Assembly (NCBI GenBank): GCA_963746805.1
Contig: CAVVCQ010000001.1
Span: forward strand, 248,001 to 312,000
Origin: DATHTC01 sp963746805
GTDB lineage: Bacteria; Actinomycetota; Thermoleophilia; Gaiellales; Gaiellaceae
DNA length: 64,000 bases
Direction: 5' to 3'
Shown here: positions 8,136 through 17,108 of the stretch, in pieces
Numbering within the stretch: the stretch's first letter is position 1
Layout of the letters: every line of letters begins with the position of its first letter
Made by a program: the position numbers and the translations under genes
The notes under the pieces: model-generated
Told to the model about the DNA's origin: nothing
Databases searched by the model: none
What the model saw: the letters and a program-made list of their open reading frames with translations, nothing else

Positions 8136-9739
8136 CGGCCACCGTACGCGACCGCGTCTTCGACGTCCTTCGCCGCCGCGGGCTCACCACCCTCTTCTCG
8201 AATCCCGGCTCGACCGAGGTGCCGTTCCTCGCCGGGCTGCCGGACGACCTGCGCTTCGTGCTCGCACTCCACGAGGGCTCGGTCGTCGGGCTCGCCACGG
8301 GGTACGCGCTCGGCCGGGGCGAGCCGGCACTGGCGCTGCTGCACACCACGGCCGGCCTCGGCAACGCCGTCGGTGCAATCGCGACCGCCCGCGTCAACCG
8401 GGCGCCGCTCGTTGTCGTCGTCGGCCAGCAGGACCGCCGGCATCTCGTCTTCGAGCCGTTCCTGACCGGCCGGCTGCAGGGGCTGGCGGGCGAGTACCCG
8501 GTGTGGAGCGACCAGCCGGTGCGGGCCGGGGACGTGCCCGGCGCGATCGACCGCGCCTACCACGAGGCGGCGACCCGGCGCGGGCCGGCGATCGTGGTCG
8601 TGCCGATGGACGACTGGCTGCAGCCCGCGGACGAGGAGCGCGAGGACGCCTCGCCGGGACGGGTCGTCCGCGCGGCCGGGGCCGACGCGGCGGTCGTGGA
8701 CGAGCTCGCGGCCTTCCTCGACGGCGCGGCGGCGCCCGCGCTCGTCGTCGGGGCCGGCGCGGACGGGGAGGAGGGCTGGGCCGCGCTCGTCGAGCTGGCC
8801 GAGCGGCTCGTCGCGCCCGTGTTCCAGGAGTCGTTCGCCTCGCGGGCCGGCTTCCCGCAGGACCACCGCCTTTTCGCCGGCTTCCTGCCCGCCGACCGGC
8901 CGCGCCTGCGCGAGACCCTGGCGCCGTACGATGCCGTGCTCGTCGTCGGGGCGCCCGTCTTCCGCCAGTCGCCGTACGCGCCCGGGCGGCTCACCGAAGC
9001 GGGCACGCGGATCGCGGTCGTCGGGGACGAGCCCGACGAGGTGCACCGCAGCCCCGCGGAGCTGGCCGTGCTGGCGCCGCCGGCCGCCGTCGCGCGCGAG
9101 CTGGCGCGGCGCCTGCCGCAGCGCGACGTCGAGCCTCCGGTCCCCTTCGCCGCTCCGCCGGCGCCGGCGCCGCTCGCGCCGGGCGAGCCGCTCACGGCGA
9201 GCCACGTGCTCGCGGCGCTCGCGCGACGAATCCCCGAGGACGCGGTGCTCGTCGAGGAGACGCCCGTCGACCGGCCGGAGCTCCACGCGCGCCTGCCCGC
9301 GCGACGGCCGCTCGGCTTCCTCAGCGCCGCGATGGGAGGCCTAGGGTTCGCCATCCCCGGCGCGGCGGGCGTGCGGATGGCGCTGCCGGAGCGCCCGGTG
9401 GTGGCGGTCGTCGGCGACGGCTCGTCGCTGTACGGGATCCAGGGGCTGTGGAGCGCCGTGCAGGAGGGCGCGGGCGTCCTGTACGTGATTCTCGCGAACG
9501 GCGGCTACGCGATCATGGACCGCCTCGCGGAGCGGCACGGAGGCGACGCGCCCTGGCCCGGGTTCGGCGAGATCGAGATCGCCGACGTCGCGCGCGCGTT
9601 CGGATGCGAGGCGCGGCGGATCGGGACCCACGACGAGCTCGTGGCCGCGCTCGACGAGGTCCTCCCGACGCTCGCATCACGGCAGACACCGCTGCTGCTC
9701 GACGTCGTGATCGCCCCGACGGCGCACTTCGCGCCGTGA
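8132..9739 (+). CDS. mdlC: Thiamine-diphosphate enzyme, benzoylformate decarboxylase-like
   Basis: 535 residues with the three-domain ThDP decarboxylase fold. FSNPGSTEVPFL has Ser27 at the benzoylformate decarboxylase active-site serine. LHEGSVVG supplies the cofactor-activating Glu48. LLHTTAGLGNAVG has His71 at the catalytic His position. VVGDGSSLYGIQGLWSA...NGGY is the ThDP/Mg motif (about residues 427-460). The expected reaction is (hydroxy)benzoylformate to (hydroxy)benzaldehyde + CO2, which feeds the aldehyde dehydrogenase at 14.5 kb. It is the last gene of the plus operon; the start GTG overlaps the previous stop. A hairpin follows the stop. Other ThDP decarboxylases (phenylpyruvate, oxalyl-CoA) are less likely given the Ser/His pattern. 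Confidence 0.85.
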   Translation: MTATVRDRVFDVLRRRGLTTLFSNPGSTEVPFLAGLPDDLRFVLALHEGSVVGLATGYALGRGEPALALLHTTAGLGNAVGAIATARVNRAPLVVVVGQQDRRHLVFEPFLTGRLQGLAGEYPVWSDQPVRAGDVPGAIDRAYHEAATRRGPAIVVVPMDDWLQPADEEREDASPGRVVRAAGADAAVVDELAAFLDGAAAPALVVGAGADGEEGWAALVELAERLVAPVFQESFASRAGFPQDHRLFAGFLPADRPRLRETLAPYDAVLVVGAPVFRQSPYAPGRLTEAGTRIAVVGDEPDEVHRSPAELAVLAPPAAVARELARRLPQRDVEPPVPFAAPPAPAPLAPGEPLTASHVLAALARRIPEDAVLVEETPVDRPELHARLPARRPLGFLSAAMGGLGFAIPGAAGVRMALPERPVVAVVGDGSSLYGIQGLWSAVQEGAGVLYVILANGGYAIMDRLAERHGGDAPWPGFGEIEIADVARAFGCEARRIGTHDELVAALDEVLPTLASRQTPLLLDVVIAPTAHFAP

Positions 9740-9769
9740 GGGGAGGGCGCCGCGCTGCGCGCCCTCCCC
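9740..9769. terminator. GC-rich hairpin between convergent operons
   Basis: A perfect 11-bp inverted repeat, GGGGAGGGCGC (9740-9750) with GCGCCCTCCCC (9759-9769), separated by an 8-nt loop. It begins immediately after the decarboxylase stop and lies just before the stop of the convergent ABC binding-protein gene at 9778. There is no T-tract, so it is not a classical intrinsic terminator. As a strong hairpin at a tail-to-tail junction it could serve both strands. Confidence 0.6.
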
Positions 9770-9777
9770 GCGACGGC

Positions 9778-11031
9778 CTATCTGACGATGAACGTCCGCT
9801 TCAGCGACGCGCGCGCGCTCGAGCTGAAGACATACGTCCCGCGCCGGAGCCGCACCTGCCAGGTGGCGCGGCCGACACCCCTGACGCCTGTTTGCTTGTT
9901 CACCCCCGGCCCCGCCAGCCGGAAGTTCTGTGTCGGCGACGAGTCGGTGACGACGAACGTGTACTGCCCCGGTGCGAGCCGCTTCACGGCCTTGCCGTCC
10001 TGGCGCAGGAGGATGAAGCGGTTGCCGACGGCACCCTGGAGCGTCTTCCCGCCCGGGATCACGCTCGGGATCAGCGCGGCCAGGTTCGGCAGCTGCTCGA
10101 TGACGCCGTACTGCTTCGTGTAGCGCGCGAGCTGGGCCACCTTCTGGCGGTCGACGAGCGTCGTCCAGATCGGCAGCCGGACGGTCCGCTGGGCGGCGGG
10201 CAGCAGCGCGCGGACCTCGTCCGGATGCGCCTGCGCGTACGCGAGCGACTGGTTGATGGCGGTCCGGAAGCGCCGGGCGAGGCCGGGGTTGCGCCGCACC
10301 CAGCTGTCGAGCGCCCCGTAGCCGCCGATCGGCCAGAAGTCGCCGAGCACCGGCCCCGGTGCCATGACCGTCCGCGCGCCGTCCGTGTTGATCGCGAGCG
10401 ACAGGAACGGCTCGGGTGTCCAGATCGCGTCGACCTGGCCGTTCTGCAGCGCCGACCGCATCGCGGGGAACGGCAGCGCCAGTAGGCGCACCGAGCTCGG
10501 GTTGACGCCGACCTTCTGCAGCGCGGCCTTGATCATGACTTCGCCGACGCCCTTCAGCGCGTTGACGGCGATGGTCTTCCCGGCGAGGTCGGCGGGGTTC
10601 CGAATCGAGCTCGACCCCTTGACGAGGATGTTCTGCCAGTTGTTCAACTCGTTGGTGCCCTCGACCTCGCTGGCCGATACGAGCGTGAACGGGATCCCCT
10701 GCGTGCGCCCGATGAACATGGGCACGAAGCCGAGGTAGCCGATTTCGCCGTTGCCGGCGGCGACGGAAAGGACGACGTCGTTGCCGCTCTGCAGCGTCCG
10801 CTTGTTGATCTGGATCCCCTGCGCCTCGAAGAAGCCCTTGCTGATCCCGAGGTCCATGGGCAGCGCGTTCGCGATCGGCAGCGTGTTGACGGTGATCGAG
10901 ACCGTCGCCCGGCCACCCTCGGGCCGCGCGGCCGCGGTGCTCGTGATGGTCAAGAGCACGGCCACGGCGCCAAGGACGGCGACCCCCAGGAGCCGCGCCC
11001 GCCGCCGAACGCCCGCAGACGTTCCTGTCAT
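9778..11031 (-). CDS. ABC importer substrate-binding protein (NitT/TauT/SsuA family) with C-terminal cupredoxin-like extension
   Basis: 417 residues. An N-terminal Sec signal (RRRARLLGVAVLGAVAVLL to AAARPEGG) is followed by a periplasmic-binding-protein type 2 domain of the NMT1/SsuA family: LPIANALPMDLGISKGFF, AGNGEIGYLG, LPFPAMRSALQNGQVDAIW. The last ~65 residues (QYTFVVTDSSPTQNFRLAGP to the end) look like a plastocyanin-like domain, but the Cys-x-x-His-type copper ligand segment reads YVFSSSARASLKRTF, so no copper site is visible. The ATG at 11031 has a strong AGGAGGAT site. It is the last gene of the minus-strand importer operon. The substrate is probably an aromatic carboxylate by context only. 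Confidence 0.85.
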   Translation of the reverse strand: MTGTSAGVRRRARLLGVAVLGAVAVLLTITSTAAARPEGGRATVSITVNTLPIANALPMDLGISKGFFEAQGIQINKRTLQSGNDVVLSVAAGNGEIGYLGFVPMFIGRTQGIPFTLVSASEVEGTNELNNWQNILVKGSSSIRNPADLAGKTIAVNALKGVGEVMIKAALQKVGVNPSSVRLLALPFPAMRSALQNGQVDAIWTPEPFLSLAINTDGARTVMAPGPVLGDFWPIGGYGALDSWVRRNPGLARRFRTAINQSLAYAQAHPDEVRALLPAAQRTVRLPIWTTLVDRQKVAQLARYTKQYGVIEQLPNLAALIPSVIPGGKTLQGAVGNRFILLRQDGKAVKRLAPGQYTFVVTDSSPTQNFRLAGPGVNKQTGVRGVGRATWQVRLRRGTYVFSSSARASLKRTFIVR

Positions 11032-11104
11032 GTGGATCCTCCTCCTGCGCGGCGGGCAGCTCCCTGCCCCTGCGCGTGACGTGGGGTTGAACTCGGGAAG
11101 CGCA

Positions 11105-11914
11105 TCAGGCCTCGGCCGCCCGGGCCGGCTCCTGCACCCGCGGGCCGGCCGAGGCGGCATCGCGCTTGATCAGGCGGTAGACATGCGCGCGGAGGTGCGT
11201 GAACTCCGGCAGCTCCTTCGTCTCCAGCTGGTCGCGGGGGTGCGGCAGGTCGACGTCGAGCACCTCTTTCACCTCCGCCGGCGAGGGCGTCAGCACGACG
11301 ATCCGGTCGGAGAGGTAGACCGACTCGTCGATGTCGTGCGTGACGAAGAGGATGGTGACGTCGAACTCCTCGCGAACACGCAGCACGAGGTCCTCGAGGT
11401 CGCCGCGCGTCTGCGCGTCGACCGAGGCGAACGGCTCGTCCATCAGCAGGATCGACGGCTGGTAGGCGAGCGCGCGTGCGATCGCGACTCGCTGCTGCAT
11501 GCCGCCCGAGAGCTGCCACGGGTAGTGGTCGATGAAGCGCGTGAGCCCGACTGCCTCGACCGCCTCGTCGACGAGCGAGCTGCGCGCGGCGCGCGAGAGC
11601 TTCTTGTGGCGGAGCGGCAGCAGCACGTTGTTGCGGACCGACGTCCACGGCATCAGCGAGCGGCTGTACTCCTGGAAGACGAGCGCCATCTCCGGCGGCG
11701 GCGAGGTCACGCGGCGCCCGCGCAGCAGCACCGAGCCGCTCGTCGGCTGCATGAGGCCGCCGACGCACTTCAGCAGCGTCGTCTTGCCACCGCCCGACGG
11801 GCCGACCACGCAGACGAACTCGCGGTCGGCGACGGTGAACGACACGTCCTCGATCGCCCGTGTCGCCTTCGCGTCGGAGCCGTAGGTCTTCGAGAGGTTG
11901 CGGATCTCGAGCAT
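11105..11914 (-). CDS. ABC importer ATP-binding protein (NitT/TauT/SsuB family)
   Basis: 269 residues. It powers the importer encoded by the adjacent permeases. The Walker A is GPSGGGKTT, the Q-loop FQEYSR, the signature LSGGMQQR, the Walker B ILLMDEP and the H-switch THD. A C-terminal tail (~45 residues: EVLDVDLPHPRDQ onward) is typical of the SsuB/TauB group. The ATG at 11914 lies 5 nt after the stop of the second permease, so I discarded the longer in-frame extension that would overlap it. Confidence 0.92.
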   Translation of the reverse strand: MLEIRNLSKTYGSDAKATRAIEDVSFTVADREFVCVVGPSGGGKTTLLKCVGGLMQPTSGSVLLRGRRVTSPPPEMALVFQEYSRSLMPWTSVRNNVLLPLRHKKLSRAARSSLVDEAVEAVGLTRFIDHYPWQLSGGMQQRVAIARALAYQPSILLMDEPFASVDAQTRGDLEDLVLRVREEFDVTILFVTHDIDESVYLSDRIVVLTPSPAEVKEVLDVDLPHPRDQLETKELPEFTHLRAHVYRLIKRDAASAGPRVQEPARAAEA

Positions 11915-11919
11915 CCGGC

Positions 11920-12705
11920 CTAGAGCGGCGACGAGGCGCGCCAGCCCCGGTGCCAGGCGAGCGCGCGACGCTCGACGAGGAGGAACGCGACGTTGAGGAG
12001 GTAGCCGAGGAGGCCGATCAGGAGGATGGTGGCCCACATCGGGCCCATCTGGAGCGTGTTCTTCGCGTCGAGAAGGACGTAGCCGACGCCGCTCGTGCTC
12101 GAGAACCACTCGGCGAGCACCATGATGATCACGGCGAGCGCGAGGCTCGTCCGCATCCCGGCCACGATCTGCGGCAGCGCGGCGGGCAGCACGAGCCGGC
12201 GGATCCGCTCGCGCCGCGGGATCCCGTACGAGCGCGCGGTCTCGATGAGCGTCGGCTCGATCGAGCGGACGCCGTCGATGGTGTTGAGCAGGATCGGGAA
12301 CAGGCAGAAGAAGGCGATGAACGCGACCTTTTGCTTGTTGCCGATGTCGTGCAGGAGCACGATCGAGATCGGCAGAAGCGCCGGCGGCGGCATCGCGCGC
12401 CAGTACTCAACGTGCGGCATCGCGAGGATCCGCGTCCACCGAGAGAGCCCGATCGGGACGCCGATCGCGACGCCGAGCACGGCGGCGATCGCGAAGCCGA
12501 GGAAGATCCGCTGGAGGCTCGGAACGACGTGCTCACCGAACTGGTCGAAGAGCCAGAGGTCGCGGAACTCGACGAGGATCGTGGAGAGCCGCGGGAAGTA
12601 CTGCGAGTCGGCGCTCGCGGTCCACAGCTGCCAGGCGGCCAGGATCGCGAGCGGCACGGCGATCTCCGCGCCGACCTTCAGCGTCCGATAGGTGCGGGCA
12701 CTCAC
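11920..12705 (-). CDS. ABC importer permease (SsuC/TauC family), second subunit
   Basis: 261 residues with about six membrane helices. The permease loop (EAA motif) is visible as ETARSYGIPRRERIRRLVLP, the site that contacts the ATPase. A periplasmic segment follows the first helix. The start GTG overlaps the stop of the first permease gene (GTGA). Two different permease subunits indicate a heterodimeric channel rather than the usual homodimer of sulfonate and nitrate importers. Confidence 0.9.
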   Translation of the reverse strand: MSARTYRTLKVGAEIAVPLAILAAWQLWTASADSQYFPRLSTILVEFRDLWLFDQFGEHVVPSLQRIFLGFAIAAVLGVAIGVPIGLSRWTRILAMPHVEYWRAMPPPALLPISIVLLHDIGNKQKVAFIAFFCLFPILLNTIDGVRSIEPTLIETARSYGIPRRERIRRLVLPAALPQIVAGMRTSLALAVIIMVLAEWFSSTSGVGYVLLDAKNTLQMGPMWATILLIGLLGYLLNVAFLLVERRALAWHRGWRASSPL

Positions 12706-13532
12706 GCGACCGCCTCCCGCTGCGAGGGGTGCCAGCGCAGGACGCGGCGCTCGAGCCCCGACATGAGGAAGTGGATCCCGAGCCCGAGGAGTCCGGTGGC
12801 GAGCGCGATCGCGTAGAGCTGGTCGGTGAGCGCGTAGGAGCTCGCGTAGTTCGTCGCCTGGCCGAGCCCCGGGGTGCCCATGAAGAGCTCCGCCGTGAAG
12901 GCGAGGATCAGCGCGACCGCCGAGGACAGGCGCAGCCCCGTGACGATGTACGGGAGGGCGCTCGGCAACGTGATCCGCCATAGTCGCTCGAACCGGCCGA
13001 CGCCGAACGAGCGAGCCGTGTCGATCGTCACCGGGTCGACGTCGCGGACGCCGTACATCGTCTGCACGAGCAGCGGCCAGAACGCGCCGAAGGCGGCGAG
13101 GAACAGCTCGCTCTTCAGCGAGGTGCCGAAGGTGAGGAAGAGCAACGGGATCACGACCGCAGACGGGATCGGCCGCAGGAACTCGATCGGCACGCGAAAC
13201 GCGTTCCCGGCGAAGTCGCTGGAGCCGAGCAGGATCCCGATCGGGACGGCGAGCACGGTCGCGATCGCGAGCCCGAGCCCCCAGCCGCGGATCGTGTAGA
13301 GCAGGTCGCTCCAGAACGCGCGCGTATGGGCGAGCTCCCACAGCTCGCCGACCGTCGCGCTCATCGACGGGAGGTCGGTCTCCGAGATGACACCCGTTCG
13401 CGAGAGGAGCTCCCAGATCCCGAGCACGGCCGCGATCGAGAGCACGACCAGGGCGGCCTCGCCGAGCGACCCGAGGCGAAGCCGTGTGCGCGGCGCCTGG
13501 TGTGTCTCCGCCGCTGCCGTGGCCGAGGTCAT
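12702..13532 (-). CDS. ABC importer permease (SsuC/TauC family), first subunit
   Basis: 276 residues; residues 1-25 are a cytosolic basic leader, then about six helices follow. The ATPase-contact loop is DTARSFGVGRFERLWRITLP. FLRPIPSAVVIPLLFLTFG is a conserved family segment. The ATG overlaps the stop of the upstream iclR-type gene, so regulator and importer are translated together, a hint that the importer substrate is also related to the inducer. Confidence 0.9.
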   Translation of the reverse strand: MTSATAAAETHQAPRTRLRLGSLGEAALVVLSIAAVLGIWELLSRTGVISETDLPSMSATVGELWELAHTRAFWSDLLYTIRGWGLGLAIATVLAVPIGILLGSSDFAGNAFRVPIEFLRPIPSAVVIPLLFLTFGTSLKSELFLAAFGAFWPLLVQTMYGVRDVDPVTIDTARSFGVGRFERLWRITLPSALPYIVTGLRLSSAVALILAFTAELFMGTPGLGQATNYASSYALTDQLYAIALATGLLGLGIHFLMSGLERRVLRWHPSQREAVA

Positions 13533-14350
13533 TGCTGGGTGCCCTCGCGGTGCCCGGCGCGGGCCGAGATCGCGGCAGCTGTGTGCTCCAGCGCGGGCCC
13601 GAGCCGCCTGATCAGGTCGTCGAGCGACACCATCGTCCGGTGCACCGCGATGTTGATCGCAGCCTCGACATCGCCGGAGCGCCCGCGCACGGGAGCCGCG
13701 ATCGAGCGCAGCCCGTACGCGAGCTCCTCGTTGTTCACGGCGATCCCGGCTTCCCGGACGCGCTGGAGCTCGGCCTCGAGGCGGCGCCGCTGCGTGACGG
13801 TGTTGGGCCCTCGACCGACCAGCTCGGTCGCGTCGAGCGCCGCCGCGCGCGCGTCGTCGGGCAGGAACGCGAGCAGCATCTTGCCCATCGACGTGCAGTA
13901 CGCCGGGAGCCGCGAGCCCACGTGCAGGTTGAGATCGATCTCCTCCTGTCCCCGTCGCGCGCTGCGGACGCGGACGACATAGACGATCTCGGTGCCGTCG
14001 AGGATCGCCATGTTCACCGTGAGGCCCGATTCGTCGCTCAACTGCTGGAGATGCGGCCGCGCGAGCTCCGGCAGCTCCATCGAGTTGATCGCCGAAAACC
14101 CGAGGTCGAGGACGCGGGGGCCGAGCCGGTACTTCCGGGTCGCGTGGTCCTGCTCGAGGTAGCCGAGCGCGGTCAACGTCCCGACGTAGCGGTGCGCCGT
14201 GCTGCGGTTGAGGTCGAGCCCTCGCGCGAGGTCGCTGATGCCGATGAGCGGCCGCGTCGGCTTGAACGCCGAGAGGATGGCGAGACCGCGCTCCAGTGAC
14301 TGGGAGTAACTCGTGGGACGCGCCGCGACTGCCACGTTCCGGCTATTCAA
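13529..14350 (-). CDS. IclR-family transcriptional regulator
   Basis: 273 residues. An N-terminal winged helix-turn-helix (SQSLERGLAILSAFKPTRP then ISDLARGLDLNRSTAHRYVG, about residues 17-60) is followed by the IclR effector-binding domain (LHVGSRLPAYCTSMGKMLLA and GIAVNNEELAYGLRSIAAPV). Members such as PcaR, PobR and CatR control protocatechuate genes. It heads the importer operon and diverges from the aldehyde dehydrogenase-pobA-pcaBDC operon, so it probably senses an aromatic acid and controls both. The start is either the TTG at 14350 or the GTG at 14335; the HTH begins shortly after either. Confidence 0.9.
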   Translation of the reverse strand: MNSRNVAVAARPTSYSQSLERGLAILSAFKPTRPLIGISDLARGLDLNRSTAHRYVGTLTALGYLEQDHATRKYRLGPRVLDLGFSAINSMELPELARPHLQQLSDESGLTVNMAILDGTEIVYVVRVRSARRGQEEIDLNLHVGSRLPAYCTSMGKMLLAFLPDDARAAALDATELVGRGPNTVTQRRRLEAELQRVREAGIAVNNEELAYGLRSIAAPVRGRSGDVEAAINIAVHRTMVSLDDLIRRLGPALEHTAAAISARAGHREGTQQ

Positions 14351-14354
14351 ACAC

Positions 14355-14375
14355 TGTTCCGCCTACCGGACAACA
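14355..14375. promoter_or_regulatory. Candidate IclR-type operator in the divergent promoter
   Basis: TGTTCCG (14355-14361) and CGGACAACA (14367-14375) form an imperfect dyad with a 5-nt centre, resembling the TGTTC-N-GAACA half-sites of actinobacterial IclR regulators. It lies in the 113-bp spacer between the iclR-type gene and the aldehyde dehydrogenase operon, abutting the regulator's start codon, which suits autoregulation. The spacer is noticeably less GC-rich than its surroundings. The assignment rests on position and symmetry only. Confidence 0.4.
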
Positions 14376-14463
14376 CGCGTGCGACGAGGGTAATACGATC
14401 CCCTCCGGACGACCGACGTACCCGCTGCTGCTTGACGGACAGCACCGCAAGGGAGGAGCCGAG

Positions 14464-15936
14464 ATGGCGACTGCTGAGGCCAGCGAGATCCGGGAGACCA
14501 AGCACTTCATCGGCGGCGAGTGGATGGACCCGATCGGCGGGACGACGTTCGAGGACCGCAACCCGTACTCGGGCGACGTCGTCGCTCACGTGGCCGCCGG
14601 CGACGGCGACGACGCGGAGCGGGCGATCGACGCTGCCGCCGAAGCGTTCGCCGCCTGGTCTCAGACACCGCCGGAGCAGCGCCAGCGGATCTTCCTGAAG
14701 GCCGCAGACATCCTCGAGAGCCGGCAGGACGAGGTCGTGGGCTGGCTCGCGCGCGAGACCGGCTGCACGTTCGGCTTTGCGATGTTCCAGTGCCATTTCG
14801 TGCCCGGGCTCTTCCGCCAGGCCGCCGCGCTCGCCTACGCGCCGCTCGGGGAGATCATCCCCTCCGACACGGGCGCCTTCTCGATGGGGATCCGGCGCCC
14901 GGTGGGCGTCGTCGGCGCGATCGCGCCCTGGAACGCGGCGCTCATCCTCTCGGCGCGTGCGATCTCGGCCCCGCTCGCGCTCGGCAACACCGTGGTCCTC
15001 AAGCCCTCGGAGCACTCGCCCTACGTCGGCGGGCTCCTCTGGGGCGAGATCTTCACGGAGGCCGGGCTGCCGGCGGGCGTGCTGAACGTCGTCACGCACG
15101 CTCCCGGCGAGGCCGCGCCGATCGGCGAGCGGCTGGTCGAGGACCCGCGCGTGCCGGTGATCAACTTCACGGGCTCGACTGCGACGGGGCGCCGCCTCGC
15201 CGAGGCCGCAGGCAGGAACCTCAAGCGCGTCCTGCTCGAGCTCGGCGGCCACAACCCGCTGATCGTGCTCGCCGACGCCGATCTCGAGTTCGCGGTGAAC
15301 GCGACGGCGTTCGGCGCCTTCCTCCACCAGGGCCAGATCTGCATGTCGGCGCGGCGGATCATCGTCGAGCGCCCGATCGCCGAGGAGTTCACGCGGCGTC
15401 TCGCGGAGAAGACCCAGGGGCTGAAGGCCGGCGACCCGGGAGAGCCCGACACGATCATCGGCCCGCTCATCTCCGAGGACGCGCTGCGGCTGGTGCAGAG
15501 CCGGGTCGACGACGCCGTCGCCAAGGGCGCGACGGTGCTCGCGGGCGGCGAGGCGGAGGGCTCCGTCTACCGGGCGACGCTGCTGGCGGACGTGCCCGCC
15601 GACTCGGACCTCGCGCGGCAGGAGACGTTCGGCCCTGTCGCGGCGATCGACGTCGTCGACAGCCCCGACGAGGCCGTCGAGCGCGCGAACGCGACGGCGT
15701 ACGGCCTCGCGTCCGGGATCATCACGAGCGACACCGACCGTGGCCTGCGGCTGGCGCAGCGCATCCAGGCGGGCATCGTCCACGTGAACGACCAGCCGGT
15801 CGGGGACGAGCCGCAGATGCCGTTCGGCGGCGTCAAGGAGAGCGGGATCGGCCGCTTCGGCGGCAGCGCCGTGATCGACGAGTTCACCGAGACGCACTGG
15901 ATCACGGTCGGGGCGCCGCACCCGTTCCCGTTCTGA
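14464..15936 (+). CDS. Aldehyde dehydrogenase (benzaldehyde/vanillin/salicylaldehyde type)
   Basis: 490 residues, NAD(P)-dependent oxidation of an aldehyde to its acid. The cofactor fold has GVVGAIAPWNAAL and FTGSTATGRRLAE. The general base Glu is in LLELGGHN (about 258) and the nucleophilic Cys in GQICMSARR (about 294). PFGGVKESGIGRFGG is the C-terminal signature of the aromatic-aldehyde clade. It follows AAGGGAGGAG at the ATG. Being the first gene before pobA, and with a benzoylformate decarboxylase nearby, it most likely turns 4-hydroxybenzaldehyde (or benzaldehyde/vanillin) into the benzoate. Confidence 0.88.
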   Translation: MATAEASEIRETKHFIGGEWMDPIGGTTFEDRNPYSGDVVAHVAAGDGDDAERAIDAAAEAFAAWSQTPPEQRQRIFLKAADILESRQDEVVGWLARETGCTFGFAMFQCHFVPGLFRQAAALAYAPLGEIIPSDTGAFSMGIRRPVGVVGAIAPWNAALILSARAISAPLALGNTVVLKPSEHSPYVGGLLWGEIFTEAGLPAGVLNVVTHAPGEAAPIGERLVEDPRVPVINFTGSTATGRRLAEAAGRNLKRVLLELGGHNPLIVLADADLEFAVNATAFGAFLHQGQICMSARRIIVERPIAEEFTRRLAEKTQGLKAGDPGEPDTIIGPLISEDALRLVQSRVDDAVAKGATVLAGGEAEGSVYRATLLADVPADSDLARQETFGPVAAIDVVDSPDEAVERANATAYGLASGIITSDTDRGLRLAQRIQAGIVHVNDQPVGDEPQMPFGGVKESGIGRFGGSAVIDEFTETHWITVGAPHPFPF

Positions 15937-17108
15937 CCCTGCGGACCCAGGTCGGGATCGTCGGCGCGGGTCCGGCAGGCCTGACGCTCGCGCAACTGCT
16001 CGCCCGCGAGGGCGTCGAGTCGGTCGTGCTGGAGGACCGCTCTCGCGGCTACGTCGAGCACCGGCTCCGCGCGGGCGTGCTCGAGCAGGGCACCGCCGAC
16101 CTGCTGCGCGACGCGGGTGTCGGGGAGCGCCTCGAGCGCGAGGGGATCGTCCACGGCGGCATCCACCTCCAGTTCGAGGGCGAGCGCCACCACGTGCCGA
16201 TGCGCGAGCTGACCGGGCGCTCGATCGTCCTCTACGGCCAGACCGAGGTGGTGAAGGATCTGATCGCGGCGCGGCTCGGCGCCGGGCTGCCGCTCCTGTT
16301 CGAGGTCGAGGGCGTCTCCGTCGAGGAGCCGGAGGGCGACCGGCCGCGGCTCCGCTTCCGCCACGAGGGCCGCGACGAGGTGCTCGAGTGCGACGCGATC
16401 GCCGGCTGCGACGGCTTCCACGGCGTCTGTCGCGCCTCGATCCCCGACGGCGTCCTGCGGACGTACGAACGCGACTACGCCTTCGGCTGGCTCGGCATCC
16501 TCGCGCAGGTCGCGCCGTCGATCGACGAGCTCGTCTACACGCACACCGAGCGCGGGTTCGCGCTGCTCTCGCTGCGCGGGCCCGAGCTGTCGCGGTACTA
16601 CCTCCAGGTCGACCACGACGAGGACGTGGAGGCGTGGCCGGACGCCCGGATCTGGGACGAGCTGAGGCGGCGGACGGCGCTCGAGGGGTGGGCACTGGAC
16701 GACGGCCCGATCCTCGAGAAGGGTGTCACCGGCATGCGCAGCTTCGTCGTCGAGCCGATGCAGTACGGGAGCCTCTTCCTCGCCGGCGACGCGGCGCACA
16801 TCGTCCCGCCCACCGGCGCGAAGGGGCTCAACCTGGCGATTCAGGACGTGCGCGTGCTCGCGGAAGGGCTCGTCGCGTGGCTCCGCCGCGGCGACCGGAG
16901 CCTCCTCGACGGCTATTCGGCCGAGTGCCTGCGCCGTGTCTGGCGCTGCGAGCACTTCTCCTGGTGGATGACGAACATGCTCCATCTCCAGCCGGGCGGC
17001 GACCCGTTCGACCTGAAGCTGCAGCGCGCGCAGCTCCGGCACGTCGTCACCTCCGAAGCCGCGGCGACTGCGCTCGCGGAGAACTACGTCGGCCTGGAGC
17101 GCGTGTGA
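15933..17108 (+). CDS. pobA: 4-hydroxybenzoate 3-monooxygenase
   Basis: 391 residues, close to the ~394 of the family. This FAD enzyme hydroxylates 4-hydroxybenzoate to protocatechuate with NAD(P)H and O2. The FAD Rossmann motif is VGIVGAGPAGLTLAQLL; HRLRAGVLEQGTADLLR is diagnostic of PobA; AGCDGFHGVCR is the DG motif; GDAAHIVPPTGAKGLNLA is the GD motif. No ATG, GTG or TTG precedes the Rossmann fold in frame. The only plausible start is CTG at 15933 (overlapping the ALDH stop as CTGA) or CTG at 15939. Product identity is firm; the start codon is unusual. Confidence 0.92.
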   Translation: MTLRTQVGIVGAGPAGLTLAQLLAREGVESVVLEDRSRGYVEHRLRAGVLEQGTADLLRDAGVGERLEREGIVHGGIHLQFEGERHHVPMRELTGRSIVLYGQTEVVKDLIAARLGAGLPLLFEVEGVSVEEPEGDRPRLRFRHEGRDEVLECDAIAGCDGFHGVCRASIPDGVLRTYERDYAFGWLGILAQVAPSIDELVYTHTERGFALLSLRGPELSRYYLQVDHDEDVEAWPDARIWDELRRRTALEGWALDDGPILEKGVTGMRSFVVEPMQYGSLFLAGDAAHIVPPTGAKGLNLAIQDVRVLAEGLVAWLRRGDRSLLDGYSAECLRRVWRCEHFSWWMTNMLHLQPGGDPFDLKLQRAQLRHVVTSEAAATALAENYVGLERV

